From CAIQPV01 sp964480365 (GTDB taxonomy: Bacteria > Pseudomonadota > Gammaproteobacteria > Burkholderiales > Gallionellaceae): DNA of 64,000 nucleotides. The stretch spans positions 17,278 to 81,277 of the forward strand of contig CAYZPM010000014.1 of the NCBI GenBank assembly GCA_964480365.1, given 5' to 3'. Under the pieces are notes generated by a model. The model worked only from the letters and a program-made list of their open reading frames with translations, was not told the DNA's origin and ran no database searches. Shown here piece by piece: positions 16,595 through 26,163 of the stretch. Position 1 is the first letter of the stretch; each line of letters begins with the position of its first letter. The translations under genes and the position numbers were made by a program.

Positions 16595-16624
16595 TATATT
16601 TCTCCATAAATTCACATCAAATGT

Positions 16625-17509
16625 TTATACAATCGCTGAATCCGATTGGAACCGCCCTTTGTTAAAATCATCCAATGCCTGATGAATTTCTTGCTGAGTA
16701 TTCATCACAAATGGACCGTACTGCACTATAGGTTCGTTAAGTGGCTTGCCTGCTACAAGAATTAGGCGCGCGTCTTTTATCGCCGTGAGCGTCATGCCAT
16801 CTGCTCCCAATGTATTGCTCAAAATGCCCATGCGGCGAGACTCAACGTGTACGTCGCCAACCATCACCTCTCCTCGATACACATAAATAAAGGCGTTATG
16901 TGTATTTGGTAACTCAGTCGAGAATGAAGTGCCAGTCGGCATATGGATGTCAAGATATACCGGTTCTGTGGTTTCGCGGGTAACCGCACCTGTCACGCCA
17001 TTGCTGCTTCCGGCGATCACGCGTACGGTGACGTTCTCTGCCGTCACATATTCCGGGATTGTCTCGCTTGGGAAATCGCGATACCACGGCTCGGTCATCT
17101 TGCGCTGTGCGGGCAGGTTGAGCCAAAGCTGGAGGCCTTCCATTACGCCGTCTTTTTGTTCAGGAATTTCGGAGTGAATTACACCACGTCCTGCGGTCAT
17201 CCATTGCACACCGCCGTCCCCCAACAAACCTTCATGCCCCGCGCTGTCGCGATGCCTCATGAGACCTGACAGCATGTAAGTCACCGTCTCGAAACCGCGA
17301 TGTGGATGGTCGGGAAACCCCGCTATGTAATCGTCCGGGTTATCGCTACCAAACGCATCCAGCATTAAGAACGGATCGAGACGGCGCTGCAACTTGCCAG
17401 TAAGCACGCGAGTTAGCTTTACGCCTGCACCATCCGAAGTGGCAACCCCTTCGATTTGACGTTCGATGCCGCGCGATTGACGTAATGTTACTTGGGTAAA
17501 AGCGTTCAT
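16625..17509 (-). CDS. Pirin family protein
   Basis: The start at 17509 (MNAFTQVTLRQSRGIERQIE) gives 294 residues in two cupin domains. The metal site is in GFPDHPHRGFETVTYMLSG with RDSAGHEG and the E of GVIHSEIPE. Bacterial pirins such as YhhW show quercetinase activity; others regulate enzymes. It lies 26 bases after the dioxygenase gene and 31 before the flavodoxin gene. Confidence 0.93.
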   Translation of the reverse strand: MNAFTQVTLRQSRGIERQIEGVATSDGAGVKLTRVLTGKLQRRLDPFLMLDAFGSDNPDDYIAGFPDHPHRGFETVTYMLSGLMRHRDSAGHEGLLGDGGVQWMTAGRGVIHSEIPEQKDGVMEGLQLWLNLPAQRKMTEPWYRDFPSETIPEYVTAENVTVRVIAGSSNGVTGAVTRETTEPVYLDIHMPTGTSFSTELPNTHNAFIYVYRGEVMVGDVHVESRRMGILSNTLGADGMTLTAIKDARLILVAGKPLNEPIVQYGPFVMNTQQEIHQALDDFNKGRFQSDSAIV

Positions 17510-17534
17510 AATCTTTCCCTCCAACGGTAGAAAA

Positions 17535-18329
17535 TCAGCTTACAGAATCTCGCCAGAGATAAGCATCCATGGACAATCCACCATAGGCAAAGCGAGGACG
17601 ATAGCGCTGGGGCGCATCGCCGCTTGCTGCGCCCAACGCAACTAGAAGCGGCAAGAAGTGCTCTTCAGTTGGATGAGCTTCCGAACCATAAGGTGCTAAA
17701 CGATATTCGAGCAGGGCCGAAACATCCTGTGCGGCCAGCCTCTCAGCCACCCATTCTGCAAAAACCTGGGCTTTCGGGAATGGTGCTTGATCGCCTTCTG
17801 CCTGCCAATCCAGCCAGGAGAAATTATGTGTGATCGCGCCGGAGGTGACGATAAGAACGCCTTCATCTCGTAAGGGCGCCAGTAACTTCCCCAACTCAAA
17901 ATGAGTTGCTGGCTCCCTGTTGCGCGCCAGAGAGAGTTGCGTGACCGGCACATTGGCTTGTGGGTACATTGCCGATAGCGGCACCCAAGCGCCATGATCC
18001 AGACCACGGCTGGGGTGAAGATCAGCAGCCAAACCGGCAGAGGACAGCAACGACACAACCCGCTCGGCCAGCGCCGGTGCGCCCGGCGCGTGATACTGCA
18101 TGCGGTAAAGTTCCGGCGAAAAGCCCGTGAAGTCGTGAATGGTTTCAGGGGCGCCCGATAGACTGGCCGTTGGCTGGCGCGATTCCCAATGCGCCGACAC
18201 CACAAGAATCGACGCTGGCTCGGGAACCACTTGGCCGATCTCGCGCCAGCAGGCCACAGTGTCCGGTTCCTTCAACAAGGCATCCGGGGCACCGTGGGAC
18301 ACAAAAACGACAGGCATACGTTCAGACAT
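17535..18329 (-). CDS. ygiD: Extradiol aromatic ring-opening dioxygenase, DODA/YgiD type
   Basis: The start at 18329 (MSERMPVVFVSHGAPDALL) gives 264 residues. The LigB-like metal ligands fall in SHGAPD, VVSAHWES, GLDHGAWVPL and TSGAITHNFSW. Family members open catechol rings, 4,5-DOPA in the named enzyme. It sits between yceI and pirin; both pirin and this enzyme act on phenolic or quinone-like compounds in known cases. Confidence 0.92.
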   Translation of the reverse strand: MSERMPVVFVSHGAPDALLKEPDTVACWREIGQVVPEPASILVVSAHWESRQPTASLSGAPETIHDFTGFSPELYRMQYHAPGAPALAERVVSLLSSAGLAADLHPSRGLDHGAWVPLSAMYPQANVPVTQLSLARNREPATHFELGKLLAPLRDEGVLIVTSGAITHNFSWLDWQAEGDQAPFPKAQVFAEWVAERLAAQDVSALLEYRLAPYGSEAHPTEEHFLPLLVALGAASGDAPQRYRPRFAYGGLSMDAYLWRDSVS

Positions 18330-18364
18330 ATCAGACTCCAATCTCCATTAGTGCCAAGGCAGAC

Positions 18365-18931
18365 TTAACCCTTGATCGCTTCTACCGGCAGGGTGAGGGT
18401 GACATCATCCGACACATAGGGAGCATATTTACCCATGTTGAAATCGCTACGCTTGATCTTCAACACGGCATTGGCGCCGATTGCATCCTTCTTGACCATT
18501 GGATGCGGCATCTCCTGGAACGAAGTGACCGTAAGAGTTACCAGTTTAGTTACGCCCTTCACCGTCAGATTGCCTTCGACTGTCACCGGCTTGTCGCCAT
18601 CAAACTTAACTGAGGTAGATTTGAAAGTGATGGTCGGGTATTTTGCGGTATCAAAAAAATCTTCGCCCTGGATGTGTTCGTTGAACAAGGCGTAGCCAGT
18701 ATTCACCGATTTTGCATCGATTTCGATGTCCACTGAGCCGGTCTTGGCCTCACGGTCGAAAACAATCTTGCCGCTGATCTTGTCAAAACTGTGCAACTGG
18801 TTGGAGTAACCGAAGTGGTTGTACTCGAAACGCGGTGAAGAGTGGTTTGGATCAATATTAAATGTTTCCGGTGCAGCGAACGCGCTGGCAGCGAGGGATA
18901 CAAGAGCAAGGGTAAATGTGAGTCTTTTCAT
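18365..18931 (-). CDS. yceI: YceI family periplasmic protein
   Basis: The 188 residues start with a signal peptide (MKRLTFTLALVSLAASAFAA). The mature part shows the YceI lipocalin-like barrel: FNIDPNHSSPRFEYNHFG, GSVDIEIDAKSVNTG, FDTAKYPTITFKST and LTVKGVTKLVTL. The family binds polyisoprenoids such as ubiquinone analogues. It is one of two unequal yceI genes in tandem behind a cytochrome b561, a combination known from other proteobacteria. Confidence 0.94.
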   Translation of the reverse strand: MKRLTFTLALVSLAASAFAAPETFNIDPNHSSPRFEYNHFGYSNQLHSFDKISGKIVFDREAKTGSVDIEIDAKSVNTGYALFNEHIQGEDFFDTAKYPTITFKSTSVKFDGDKPVTVEGNLTVKGVTKLVTLTVTSFQEMPHPMVKKDAIGANAVLKIKRSDFNMGKYAPYVSDDVTLTLPVEAIKG

Positions 18932-18980
18932 GGTGGTTCTCCTTTAGTTAAAAAATGGTTAAAACATTTGAAACAACTTA

Positions 18981-19562
18981 CTACTTCTTGCTGGAAGCAG
19001 ATGCCACCAGCCGAAATTTGATTTGCACTTCGTTAGCTACGGTACCGAAATCAGCCCACGAGCCTTCCCCGATACCATAATCACCACGGTTAAGCACGAA
19101 ACTTCCTTCGAATACGCCGTTGCCACCTTCCTGATGAAACGTGCCCTGAGTTTTCGCATCCAGTGTTCGCCCCTTGATGCTCATCTTGCCTGTCACCTCG
19201 AACCGATTGTTGCCAAGAGGTTTGATTGACGTTGAGGCAAAGCGTACAAACGGAAACACTTTCGCATTGAACCAAGGTTTTTCCACTACCGAGTCGTTGG
19301 CTTCGTCTGATCCAGCATCAATGCTGGCGATCGCGATCTCCATTTCGGCTTTGGCTAACGCAGGCTTTGCAGGATCGAAGCTGATCTGGCTTTTGAAACT
19401 CTTGATAACACCTTCAACTGGTACGTTCATTTGTTTGAACACAAATGACATTGAGCTCTTGTCAGCCTGGATTTGGTTGAACTCGGTCGCTTGTACGCTG
19501 GAGATAAACAAGAGCGCAACCAAACCAATAATAAATACAAGTTTTGATGCAATGTGGTTCAT
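18981..19562 (-). CDS. YceI family protein, second and divergent copy
   Basis: The start at 19562 (MNHIASKLVFIIGLVALLFI) gives 193 residues with a signal peptide ending near SSVQATEF. YceI landmarks are DKSSMSFVFKQMNVPVEG, AEMEIAIASIDAG, FVRFASTSIKPLG and NRGDYGIGEG. It is only distantly like the neighbour at 18365, so the pair is old or came from different sources. It lies 10 bases after the cytochrome b561 gene and is surely cotranscribed. Confidence 0.93.
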   Translation of the reverse strand: MNHIASKLVFIIGLVALLFISSVQATEFNQIQADKSSMSFVFKQMNVPVEGVIKSFKSQISFDPAKPALAKAEMEIAIASIDAGSDEANDSVVEKPWFNAKVFPFVRFASTSIKPLGNNRFEVTGKMSIKGRTLDAKTQGTFHQEGGNGVFEGSFVLNRGDYGIGEGSWADFGTVANEVQIKFRLVASASSKK

Positions 19563-19572
19563 GGCAATTCTC

Positions 19573-20118
19573 CTAAAATTTCTTGATAAATGGCAGCATA
19601 CGTATAAGGACATCGTCGCGATCAATAATGTGATGTTTGATTGCAGCGCCAGCGTGGCCCAGAACCAATCCGGCCAAGGTGTAATTCAGCGCTATGTGTA
19701 CAACTGCGAGCAAATTTCCCAACTCCTTGTTCTTCGCGAGCAAGTCGGGTAGCGGCAGCACGCCGAAATACACCGTCTGGAAACCCTTGGCCGAACTCAT
19801 TAACCAGCCGCTGACCGGAATGGCGATCATCAGGACATAAATGAGCCAGTGGGTTAATTCAGCCGCAACATGTTGCCAAGCTGGCATCCCAGCGGGCGGC
19901 CCTGGCGGACGATGGGTAAAGCGCCAGATGAGGCGAAACAACACCAGCAGAAAAATCGTCACGCCGGCCCACTTGTGCCACGAGTAAATTTTGAGCTTCA
20001 AGGGTGTCAGTAGCAGGTCGTGCATATAAAAGCCAACGCCGAAGGTCATAACAATCGCAATCGCCACCAGCCAATGCAGGGCAATAGCAGTGCGGGTATA
20101 GTTAGCAGTATGTTCCAT
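19573..20118 (-). CDS. Cytochrome b561 (di-haem membrane protein)
   Basis: The start at 20118 (MEHTANYTRTAIALHWLVAI) gives 181 residues with four hydrophobic segments. Haem-ligand histidines are seen in ALHWLVA, YSWHKWAGV, VHIALNY and GHAGAAIKHH. It moves electrons across the inner membrane, probably with ubiquinol. It heads the run cytb561-yceI-yceI-ygiD-pirin-flavodoxin, with an operator-like palindrome between it and lysR. Confidence 0.93.
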   Translation of the reverse strand: MEHTANYTRTAIALHWLVAIAIVMTFGVGFYMHDLLLTPLKLKIYSWHKWAGVTIFLLVLFRLIWRFTHRPPGPPAGMPAWQHVAAELTHWLIYVLMIAIPVSGWLMSSAKGFQTVYFGVLPLPDLLAKNKELGNLLAVVHIALNYTLAGLVLGHAGAAIKHHIIDRDDVLIRMLPFIKKF

Positions 20119-20181
20119 GACGAACCCCAATAATTGATAGGCGCACTGTACACAAATCTATACGCAATAAATAGCATACAA

Positions 20182-20202
20182 TTAGCAAAATATTATTGCT
20201 AA
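20182..20202. promoter_or_regulatory. Palindromic operator candidate between lysR and cytochrome b561
   Basis: TTAGCAA, seven AT-only bases, then TTGCTAA form a symmetric element of 21 bases in the 110-base divergent gap. The spacing and dyad suit LysR-type binding. A related word, TTAGCAATA, occurs beyond the lysR stop at 21187. Confidence 0.55.
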
Positions 20203-20228
20203 TATCGCAACAATAGATCGGGGTATTT

Positions 20229-21143
20229 ATGGATCGAATCGATAGTATGCGACTCTTTGTGCGGGTCGCCGAACTGGGAAGCTTCTCGGCTGTGGCGCAG
20301 CAGATGAATGTAGAGCGCTCAGTCGTAACGCGCAAGGTGGCGGCGCTCGAAGCACACTTGGGGGCGAAGTTGCTTGCACGTAGTACGCGGCGCCTGAGCC
20401 TCACTTCGGCAGGTGCGCCCTATCTCGAAAAGTGCCGCGAAATTCTAAGCTTGGTAGAGGCTGCCGAAGCGGACATGACCGAAAATCGACAGGCGCCTCG
20501 CGGCCATATCCGCATTACTCTGCCATTTTCATTCGGTATTCACCAGTTAATGCCGATGTTCGGCGACTTCATGACCGCCAACCCGGAAATATCAATCGAA
20601 CTGGAATTCAATGACCGCCGGGCTAACCTGATCGAAGGAGGCTTTGATTTGGCAATTCGCATTACTGGTCGACTGGAACCAGGAGATGTGGCACGAAAAA
20701 TTGGTAATAGTCAGGGAACTGTCGTCGCAGCACCAGAATACTTGAAGCGACATGGCAGGCCCAAGCACCCGAGCGAACTTATCAAACACGAATGTTTCGG
20801 TTATTTATTGGGTGCGCGCTCAAGTTGGGCTTTCATCATTGACGGTGACATTAAGTGGTTTCCCATTGCAGGAAGGCTGGAATCCAACAGCGGTGATGCA
20901 TTGTTGGTATCCACAATTCATGGATTGGGTATCAGCTATGCTCCTACCTTTGTCGTCGAACGAGCCGTACGTGAAGGTTCGCTGGAAATTCTACTGCCCA
21001 AGTTTTCGACACCAGAAATGGGAATCTACGCGGTCTTCCCGAGCAATCGTTATGTACCTCACCGCGTCAGAAGCTTAGTTGATTACCTTGCCCAGCGAAT
21101 TGGGCCTAAGCCGCCGTGGGATGAAATCCTCCAAATAAAGTAG
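20229..21143 (+). CDS. LysR family transcriptional regulator
   Basis: The 304-residue protein has the N-terminal winged helix (MDRIDSMRLFVRVAELGSFS, VTRKVAALEAHLGAKLL) and the effector-binding region starting at RGHIRITLPFSFG. The sequence type is close to the group that includes DmlR/AaeR-like regulators. It is divergent from the cytochrome b561 run and most likely controls it through the palindrome at 20182-20202. The inducer is unknown; a quinone or phenolic compound would fit the target genes. Confidence 0.92.
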   Translation: MDRIDSMRLFVRVAELGSFSAVAQQMNVERSVVTRKVAALEAHLGAKLLARSTRRLSLTSAGAPYLEKCREILSLVEAAEADMTENRQAPRGHIRITLPFSFGIHQLMPMFGDFMTANPEISIELEFNDRRANLIEGGFDLAIRITGRLEPGDVARKIGNSQGTVVAAPEYLKRHGRPKHPSELIKHECFGYLLGARSSWAFIIDGDIKWFPIAGRLESNSGDALLVSTIHGLGISYAPTFVVERAVREGSLEILLPKFSTPEMGIYAVFPSNRYVPHRVRSLVDYLAQRIGPKPPWDEILQIK

Positions 21144-21336
21144 CTTTAAGATAGTCCATTAGACGACGCGTTCGACTGTTGCGAATTTAGCAATAGTATT
21201 TTGAAGCTTGTAGTCTTTTTCTCCACAAATAATCCAGTTAGGCTGAGAGCGTGGAAATTGGGGGAATGTACTTCTTCCCCAAAATTACATGGCTCCACAA
21301 GAGTTCATCCATTAAACCAACTTAGAGGAATCAACC

Positions 21337-21582
21337 ATGTCTGAAAATAATCCCCATATCGCCCAGAAATCACCCTGTGCCGTTGAAGTTGAAGCTGGCA
21401 AAAGCTACTGGTATTGCACCTGCGGCAAGAGTGCTGGACAGCCATTCTGTGATGGCAGCCACAAGGGTACCGAGTTTGTCCCTAAGGAGTACAAGTCAGA
21501 GCAATCAGAGACTGTCTATTTTTGCGGCTGCAAGCATAGTGGCAATGGCATAACTTGCGACGGTAGCCACCAAAACCTGTAA
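21337..21582 (+). CDS. CDGSH-type iron-sulfur protein with two cluster motifs
   Basis: The 81 residues contain two CDGSH motifs: CTCGKSAGQPFCDGSH and CGCKHSGNGITCDGSH, each C-x-C-x9-CDGSH-like, able to hold a 2Fe-2S cluster with three Cys and one His. MitoNEET relatives transfer clusters or electrons. There is a GAGGAATCAACC ribosome site. Nearby isc genes are 19 kb away. A hairpin follows the stop. Confidence 0.93.
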   Translation: MSENNPHIAQKSPCAVEVEAGKSYWYCTCGKSAGQPFCDGSHKGTEFVPKEYKSEQSETVYFCGCKHSGNGITCDGSHQNL

Positions 21583-21591
21583 TGGCGACAT

Positions 21592-21614
21592 GGAGCAGCG
21601 AAGGTTGCTGCTCC
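21592..21614. terminator. Hairpin between convergent CDGSH and acyltransferase genes
   Basis: GGAGCAGC (21592-21599) pairs with GCTGCTCC (21607-21614) around GAAGGTT. The stem is perfect but the following T-tract is poor (CTCGTTTCG). It could end transcription from either side. Confidence 0.5.
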
Positions 21615-21661
21615 CTCGTTTCGCCGATTTATTCGATAGCGGCTAGAATCACGATATTGAA

Positions 21662-24340
21662 TCACAACACCTTGCGGACGATTTTTATGCCGTCGTCTTC
21701 CTCACTGGTTTCGATGGTAAAACCGAGGCGAGCCATCAGGTGCAACATGCTGCTGTTATTTTTCAGCACTCCACCTTCCATGGTTCTCAGCCCTTTGGCG
21801 CGCGCGGCATCCAATAATGCCGTCATCAATTTAGGCCCCAGTCCTATGCCACGCATATTGTCGGCAACAACCAAGGCGAATTCGCAACTCTCGCCATCCG
21901 GATTGATGGTAAAGCGCGACACTCCCAACTCGATTTCTTTGCAATTTCCATCTGCCACCGCAATCAATGCCATTTCGCGACTGTAATCAATTTGAGTAAA
22001 TCGAACCAGCATGGAATGGGAAAGTTCCTGCACGCTATTCATGTAGCGGAAATAACGCGATTCTGCGGACAAGCCGCGCACGAATTCTTGCGTAAGCTCC
22101 GCATCTTCCGGGCGTATCGGGCGGATGGTGATGTCTGTGCCATCAGCCAGTTGCCAATGGCTGACAAGATGAGTCGGGTAAGGGTAAATCGCCATGTGCG
22201 AGTAGCGATCGGCACTGGGCTGGCGGGGTTCAACCAACACCCGCGCATCGGCGGCCAGCGCGCCATGCTCATCCACGATCAGCGGGTTGATATCCATTTC
22301 CATTAGCATGGGTAGTTCGCACACCATTTCCGATACGCGTAACAGTACGCTTTCGAGGGCTTCCATATTAGCCGGGGGCATGTTGCGGAAAGCGCCCAGC
22401 ATTTTGGCCACGTGCGTGCCTTTGATAAGATCTTTGACCAGAAAAGTGTTGAGCGGGGGCAGCGCCACGGCGCGGTCACCCATCACTTCCACCAAGGTGC
22501 CGCCTGCTCCGAAAGTAATCACCGGCCCGAACACCGGATCGTTGGTCACGCCGAGCATCAGTTCGCGTCCGTACTCTTTCATAATCATTGGCTGAATTGC
22601 AATCCCGTCAAGATGTGCCTCGGGACGGCTGCACTTCACGTTATTCATAATCTCGTGGTACGCCGCACGCACAGCTTGTGCATTGCCCAAGTTAAGCTTG
22701 ACCCCGCCCGCATCGCTCTTGTGAGTGATGTCGCGCGAATTCACTTTCATTGCCACCGGATAGCCCAGTTGCTGAGCAATCAGCAGCGCTTCGTTAGGCG
22801 AATGGGCGACCATGGTTTGCGCCACCGGGATATGGAAGGCCGATAACAATGCCTTGGATTCCATTTCGTTCAGCACCTTGCGCCGATCCTGCAGCGCGCC
22901 CTCGATAATCAGGCGCGCGCCTTCCACATCCGGCTCCAGATGATGACTTACCGGCCCCGGCATCTGTTCCAGCAATTTCTGGTTCTGATAGTAGGCAGAA
23001 AGGCAGGAGAACACTTCCACAGCGGCTTCCAGTGTGCGGAAATTCGGGCGTTGAGCATGATTGAAAGCCTTGCGGGATTCGGCGACCTGCCCCTCGCCCA
23101 TCCAACAGGTCAGCAGAGGCTTTTTGTATTGAGTGGAAAGATCCATCACAGCTTGAGCCGCCTCCAGCGGCTTGGTCATGGCTTGTGGAGTTAGTATGGT
23201 CAGCACGCCATCCACATTAGGGTCTTCCAGGCAAGCTTTGACCGCAAAGTGATAACGGTCAGCCTGCGCATCGCCGATGATGTCCACCGGATTGCCATGC
23301 GACCAATTTGACGGTAACACCTTGTTAAGTTGCTCCATGGTGGTGTCGGACAAAGTTGCGATAACCAACCCCAGATCGACAGCACGATCCGTGGCCATCA
23401 CGCCAGGGCCTCCACCATTGGTGACGATGGCCAAACGGTTTCCGGTGGGGTGGAAGCCGACGGACAGCGCCTTGGCTGCGGCAAATAATTGCGTGATGGT
23501 CTGCACCCGCACTACACCCGCGCGGCGCACGGCGGCGTCGAATGCATCGTCGGAACCCACCAATGATGCTGTGTGTGACATGGCCGCTTTGGAGCCTGCC
23601 GGGTGGCGCCCCACCTTGACCAGAATCACCGGTTTGATACGGGCGGCAGCGCGGATAGCGCTCATGAAGCTGCGCGCATCGCGGATGCCTTCGATGTACA
23701 TCAGAATGCTCTGGGTCTGTTGGTCTGATACCAGATAGTCGAGAATTTCGCCGAAGTCCACATCAGCGGATGAACCCATCGACACCACGCTGGAGAACCC
23801 CACGTCGTTGGTCTGCGCCCAATCCAGAATGGCAGTGCAGAGTGCGCCGGATTGCGACACAAAAGCGAGATGACCGGTGTTGGCGCCGCCCTTGTTGAAC
23901 GTTGCGTTGAGACCGATGCTGGGACGCATCACACCGAGACAGTTCGGGCCAATCAGCCGGATATCATAACGGCGTGCATTCTCCAGCACTGCCCGCTCCA
24001 GCGCCTGCCCCTCGGGGCCGGTTTCGCCAAAGCCTGCGGTGATGATGACTGCCGCCTTGACGCCGTGCTTGCCGCAATCCTCGATGATGTCAGGCACAGT
24101 TTGCGGCGGAGTGGCGATGACCACCAGTTCAACCGGCTCCTCAATCTTCGCTATGGAGGTGTAGGCCTTGCGTCCTTGTACCTCGGGATTCTTGGCATTA
24201 ACGGGATACAAGGCACCTTGATAGCCGCTTTCCAGCATGTTCTGAAACACGATCTGACCGACCGAATCAATCCGGTCACTGGCGCCAAACACCGCAACGG
24301 ACTTCGGTGCAAAAAGGGGATTTAGATAATGTTGGCTCAT
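21662..24340 (-). CDS. patZ: Acyl-CoA synthetase-like / GNAT protein lysine acetyltransferase (PatZ/Pka type)
   Basis: The start at 24340 (MSQHYLNPLFAPKSVAVFGA) gives 892 residues; the frame is open 20 codons further. In order: CoA-binding domain (FGASDRIDSVGQIVFQN), ligase-CoA-like domains (LIGPNCLGVM, SQSGALCTAI), ATP-grasp (PVAMKVNSRDITHKSDAGGV) and a C-terminal GNAT domain (VVADNMRGIGLGPKLMTALL). Homologues acetylate acetyl-CoA synthetase and other proteins on lysine. Domain content and length match E. coli PatZ (886 residues). Codon use is ordinary. Confidence 0.92.
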   Translation of the reverse strand: MSQHYLNPLFAPKSVAVFGASDRIDSVGQIVFQNMLESGYQGALYPVNAKNPEVQGRKAYTSIAKIEEPVELVVIATPPQTVPDIIEDCGKHGVKAAVIITAGFGETGPEGQALERAVLENARRYDIRLIGPNCLGVMRPSIGLNATFNKGGANTGHLAFVSQSGALCTAILDWAQTNDVGFSSVVSMGSSADVDFGEILDYLVSDQQTQSILMYIEGIRDARSFMSAIRAAARIKPVILVKVGRHPAGSKAAMSHTASLVGSDDAFDAAVRRAGVVRVQTITQLFAAAKALSVGFHPTGNRLAIVTNGGGPGVMATDRAVDLGLVIATLSDTTMEQLNKVLPSNWSHGNPVDIIGDAQADRYHFAVKACLEDPNVDGVLTILTPQAMTKPLEAAQAVMDLSTQYKKPLLTCWMGEGQVAESRKAFNHAQRPNFRTLEAAVEVFSCLSAYYQNQKLLEQMPGPVSHHLEPDVEGARLIIEGALQDRRKVLNEMESKALLSAFHIPVAQTMVAHSPNEALLIAQQLGYPVAMKVNSRDITHKSDAGGVKLNLGNAQAVRAAYHEIMNNVKCSRPEAHLDGIAIQPMIMKEYGRELMLGVTNDPVFGPVITFGAGGTLVEVMGDRAVALPPLNTFLVKDLIKGTHVAKMLGAFRNMPPANMEALESVLLRVSEMVCELPMLMEMDINPLIVDEHGALAADARVLVEPRQPSADRYSHMAIYPYPTHLVSHWQLADGTDITIRPIRPEDAELTQEFVRGLSAESRYFRYMNSVQELSHSMLVRFTQIDYSREMALIAVADGNCKEIELGVSRFTINPDGESCEFALVVADNMRGIGLGPKLMTALLDAARAKGLRTMEGGVLKNNSSMLHLMARLGFTIETSEEDDGIKIVRKVL

Positions 24341-24647
24341 GATGTGCGATACCAAATGTAAGTGAATTTGTTGTAAGTTATTGCATTGCTGGCGGAGCAT
24401 TCAATGCAGCAATTCATGCCGAAACCGTGAGTGCCAGCGCGGTCAGTTTAGCGCGAAATGAAAAAATTACTCTTTCGAAGGAAACTGCCGAACTTAATGT
24501 TTTCATGGTCAGCATAGTATGCTTAAGTTAAGCTTTTAATACGCTACCTTATTTTGGGTATTTTTTGGTGAATGATTCTTCATATTTAATAGTACGCGCT
24601 GTTGAATAGAACTTCAAACTTGAATCCGCGCGCTGAAACTTGCCCCG
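24341..24647. other. Intergenic stretch between RIO kinase and patZ
   Basis: No gene is supported. The stretch is AT-rich in its right half. It contains a 13-base perfect palindrome GCTTAAGTTAAGC around 24520-24535 and may hold the promoter of patZ. Confidence 0.5.
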
Positions 24648-25487
24648 TCACAACAAGAAAAGTTTGCGCGCCGCTTCTTCCTTAAGCGTGTCGTTGATTT
24701 CGCGCATGACGCTGTTCAGGTCGACCGGTTTCTCGATGCGCTCGAAGCACCCGGTCAATGTGCTTTCCGGATGCAGCTGGCTGCTCTGGTAGAGCGACCA
24801 TATCTCCATGCCATAGTCAGTGGTTAGAAGCTCAGGCGCAAATTGGCCGAAATAGTTAGCCAGGTTCTCGACATCCCGCAGCAGCATTTTGCAAGCATGG
24901 TTGTTGGCGGCGGCATCGATGGCTTGGGGCAAGTCGATTATGACGGGCCCTTCACTGCCAACCAGCACGTTGTATTCGGACAGATCGCCGTGGATAGTCC
25001 CGGCGCAAAGCATGCGCACCACCTGCGTAATCAATGTGCGGTGATACTCGCGGGAAAGCTCCGCCGTGAGCACCAGATCGTTGAGCCGAGGGGCAGCGTT
25101 GCCCTCGCTGTCGGTCACCAGTTCCATCAGCAGCACGCCCTCATGGAAGTTATACGGCTTGGGTACGCGCACCCCCGCAGCGGCGAGACGGTACAAGGCG
25201 TCCACCTCGGCATTCTGCCAAGCTTCTTCCTGCGCTTTGCGTCCATAGCTGGTGCCTTTTTCCATGGCACGGGCACGACGGCTATTTTTCACTTTGCGAC
25301 CTTCGGTATAATCTACGCTCTGGCGGAAACTGCGTTTATTGGCTTCTTTGTAAACCTTCGCGCAACGTATCTCTTCTCCACAGCGCACCACATAGACCGT
25401 GGCTTCCTTGCCGCTCATCAACTGACGGATGACCTCATCGACAAGGCCATCCTGGATCAGCGGTTCAATTCTTTTTGGGGTCTTCAT
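24648..25487 (-). CDS. RIO1-like serine protein kinase (PA4780 type)
   Basis: The 279-residue protein opens MKTPKRIEPLIQDGLVDEVI and has the RIO fold: a phosphate loop in MSGKEATVYVV, a flexible region with RRARAMEKGTSYGRKAQEE, catalytic IHGDLSEYNVL and the metal-binding IIDLPQA. Bacterial RIO kinases are poorly understood; archaeal and eukaryotic relatives act in ribosome maturation. The gene stands alone. Confidence 0.9.
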   Translation of the reverse strand: MKTPKRIEPLIQDGLVDEVIRQLMSGKEATVYVVRCGEEIRCAKVYKEANKRSFRQSVDYTEGRKVKNSRRARAMEKGTSYGRKAQEEAWQNAEVDALYRLAAAGVRVPKPYNFHEGVLLMELVTDSEGNAAPRLNDLVLTAELSREYHRTLITQVVRMLCAGTIHGDLSEYNVLVGSEGPVIIDLPQAIDAAANNHACKMLLRDVENLANYFGQFAPELLTTDYGMEIWSLYQSSQLHPESTLTGCFERIEKPVDLNSVMREINDTLKEEAARKLFLL

Positions 25488-25683
25488 TGATGGGTGATCG
25501 TCACAAAATAGTCCTGATTACAAGCTGCGATATGTTGCATGGAACATGCATTTCAACAGGAATGACGCCAGAGAGATTTTTATCCGAAGAACTCCCGTCC
25601 AGCTTTTGAAAAAGCCGGGAAAATTCATATGACAAAAGAATGAGATAAAGTAATACAAAATACCTGAAAACACAGTGACTCTT

Positions 25684-25740
25684 TAGTGTGAAAGACAGGA
25701 ATCGAACCTGCACGCCTTGCGGCGCTGAAACCTAAATCCA
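25684..25740 (-). pseudogene. tRNA-Leu 3'-half remnant (attachment-site-like direct repeat)
   Basis: Bases 25690-25740 match 28878-28928 of the intact tRNA-Leu at 50 of 51 positions (one A/G change). The copy covers the anticodon loop, variable arm, T arm and 3' acceptor strand, then stops at 25740 within the anticodon stem. The CCA end is altered (CTA on the minus strand). It lies downstream of the 3' side of the true tRNA, which is where the distal att site of a tRNA-integrated element would be. Confidence 0.85.
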
Positions 25741-26163
25741 TTTCCCTATAACGCTACGTCCCTTGCTGTATACCGGCTCCATAAATTCATCTGTTGGAAA
25801 ACTCTGGGAAAACTTCCATCCAACCTATGTTCGAAGGATACCACATGAAGAAGACTATTTATTTCCTTGCCCCAATAAGGTTTCGTGCTACCCATTTTTT
25901 CGGCCATAAAACTTGTCTGTTTGTCCTCAATCACCTTCTGGTCATGCCCTTCAAAAAACTTCCCCAGCCAGTCATGTGCTTAAACTTTGTCATAGAAAAC
26001 TTTATGCGCTTTCTGTAACGTCTGAAGGCCGCCAATTGCCTCGTAAAGTGTTTGCGTCGTATTTGTACTCTTCAGGTCGTTTACCTGTCCACCATTTATG
26101 CAATCACGGAGACACCTATAAGATGTGGTATCAATATATTATATTGTCTTGGGCTCTTAGCCC
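25741..26163. other. Gene-poor AT-rich stretch at the island edge
   Basis: Short open frames exist (for instance 62 codons at 25746-25934, minus) but none has a ribosome site or a recognisable product. Together with 25488-25683, which is also empty, this is a 676-base gap apart from the tRNA remnant. Confidence 0.5.
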
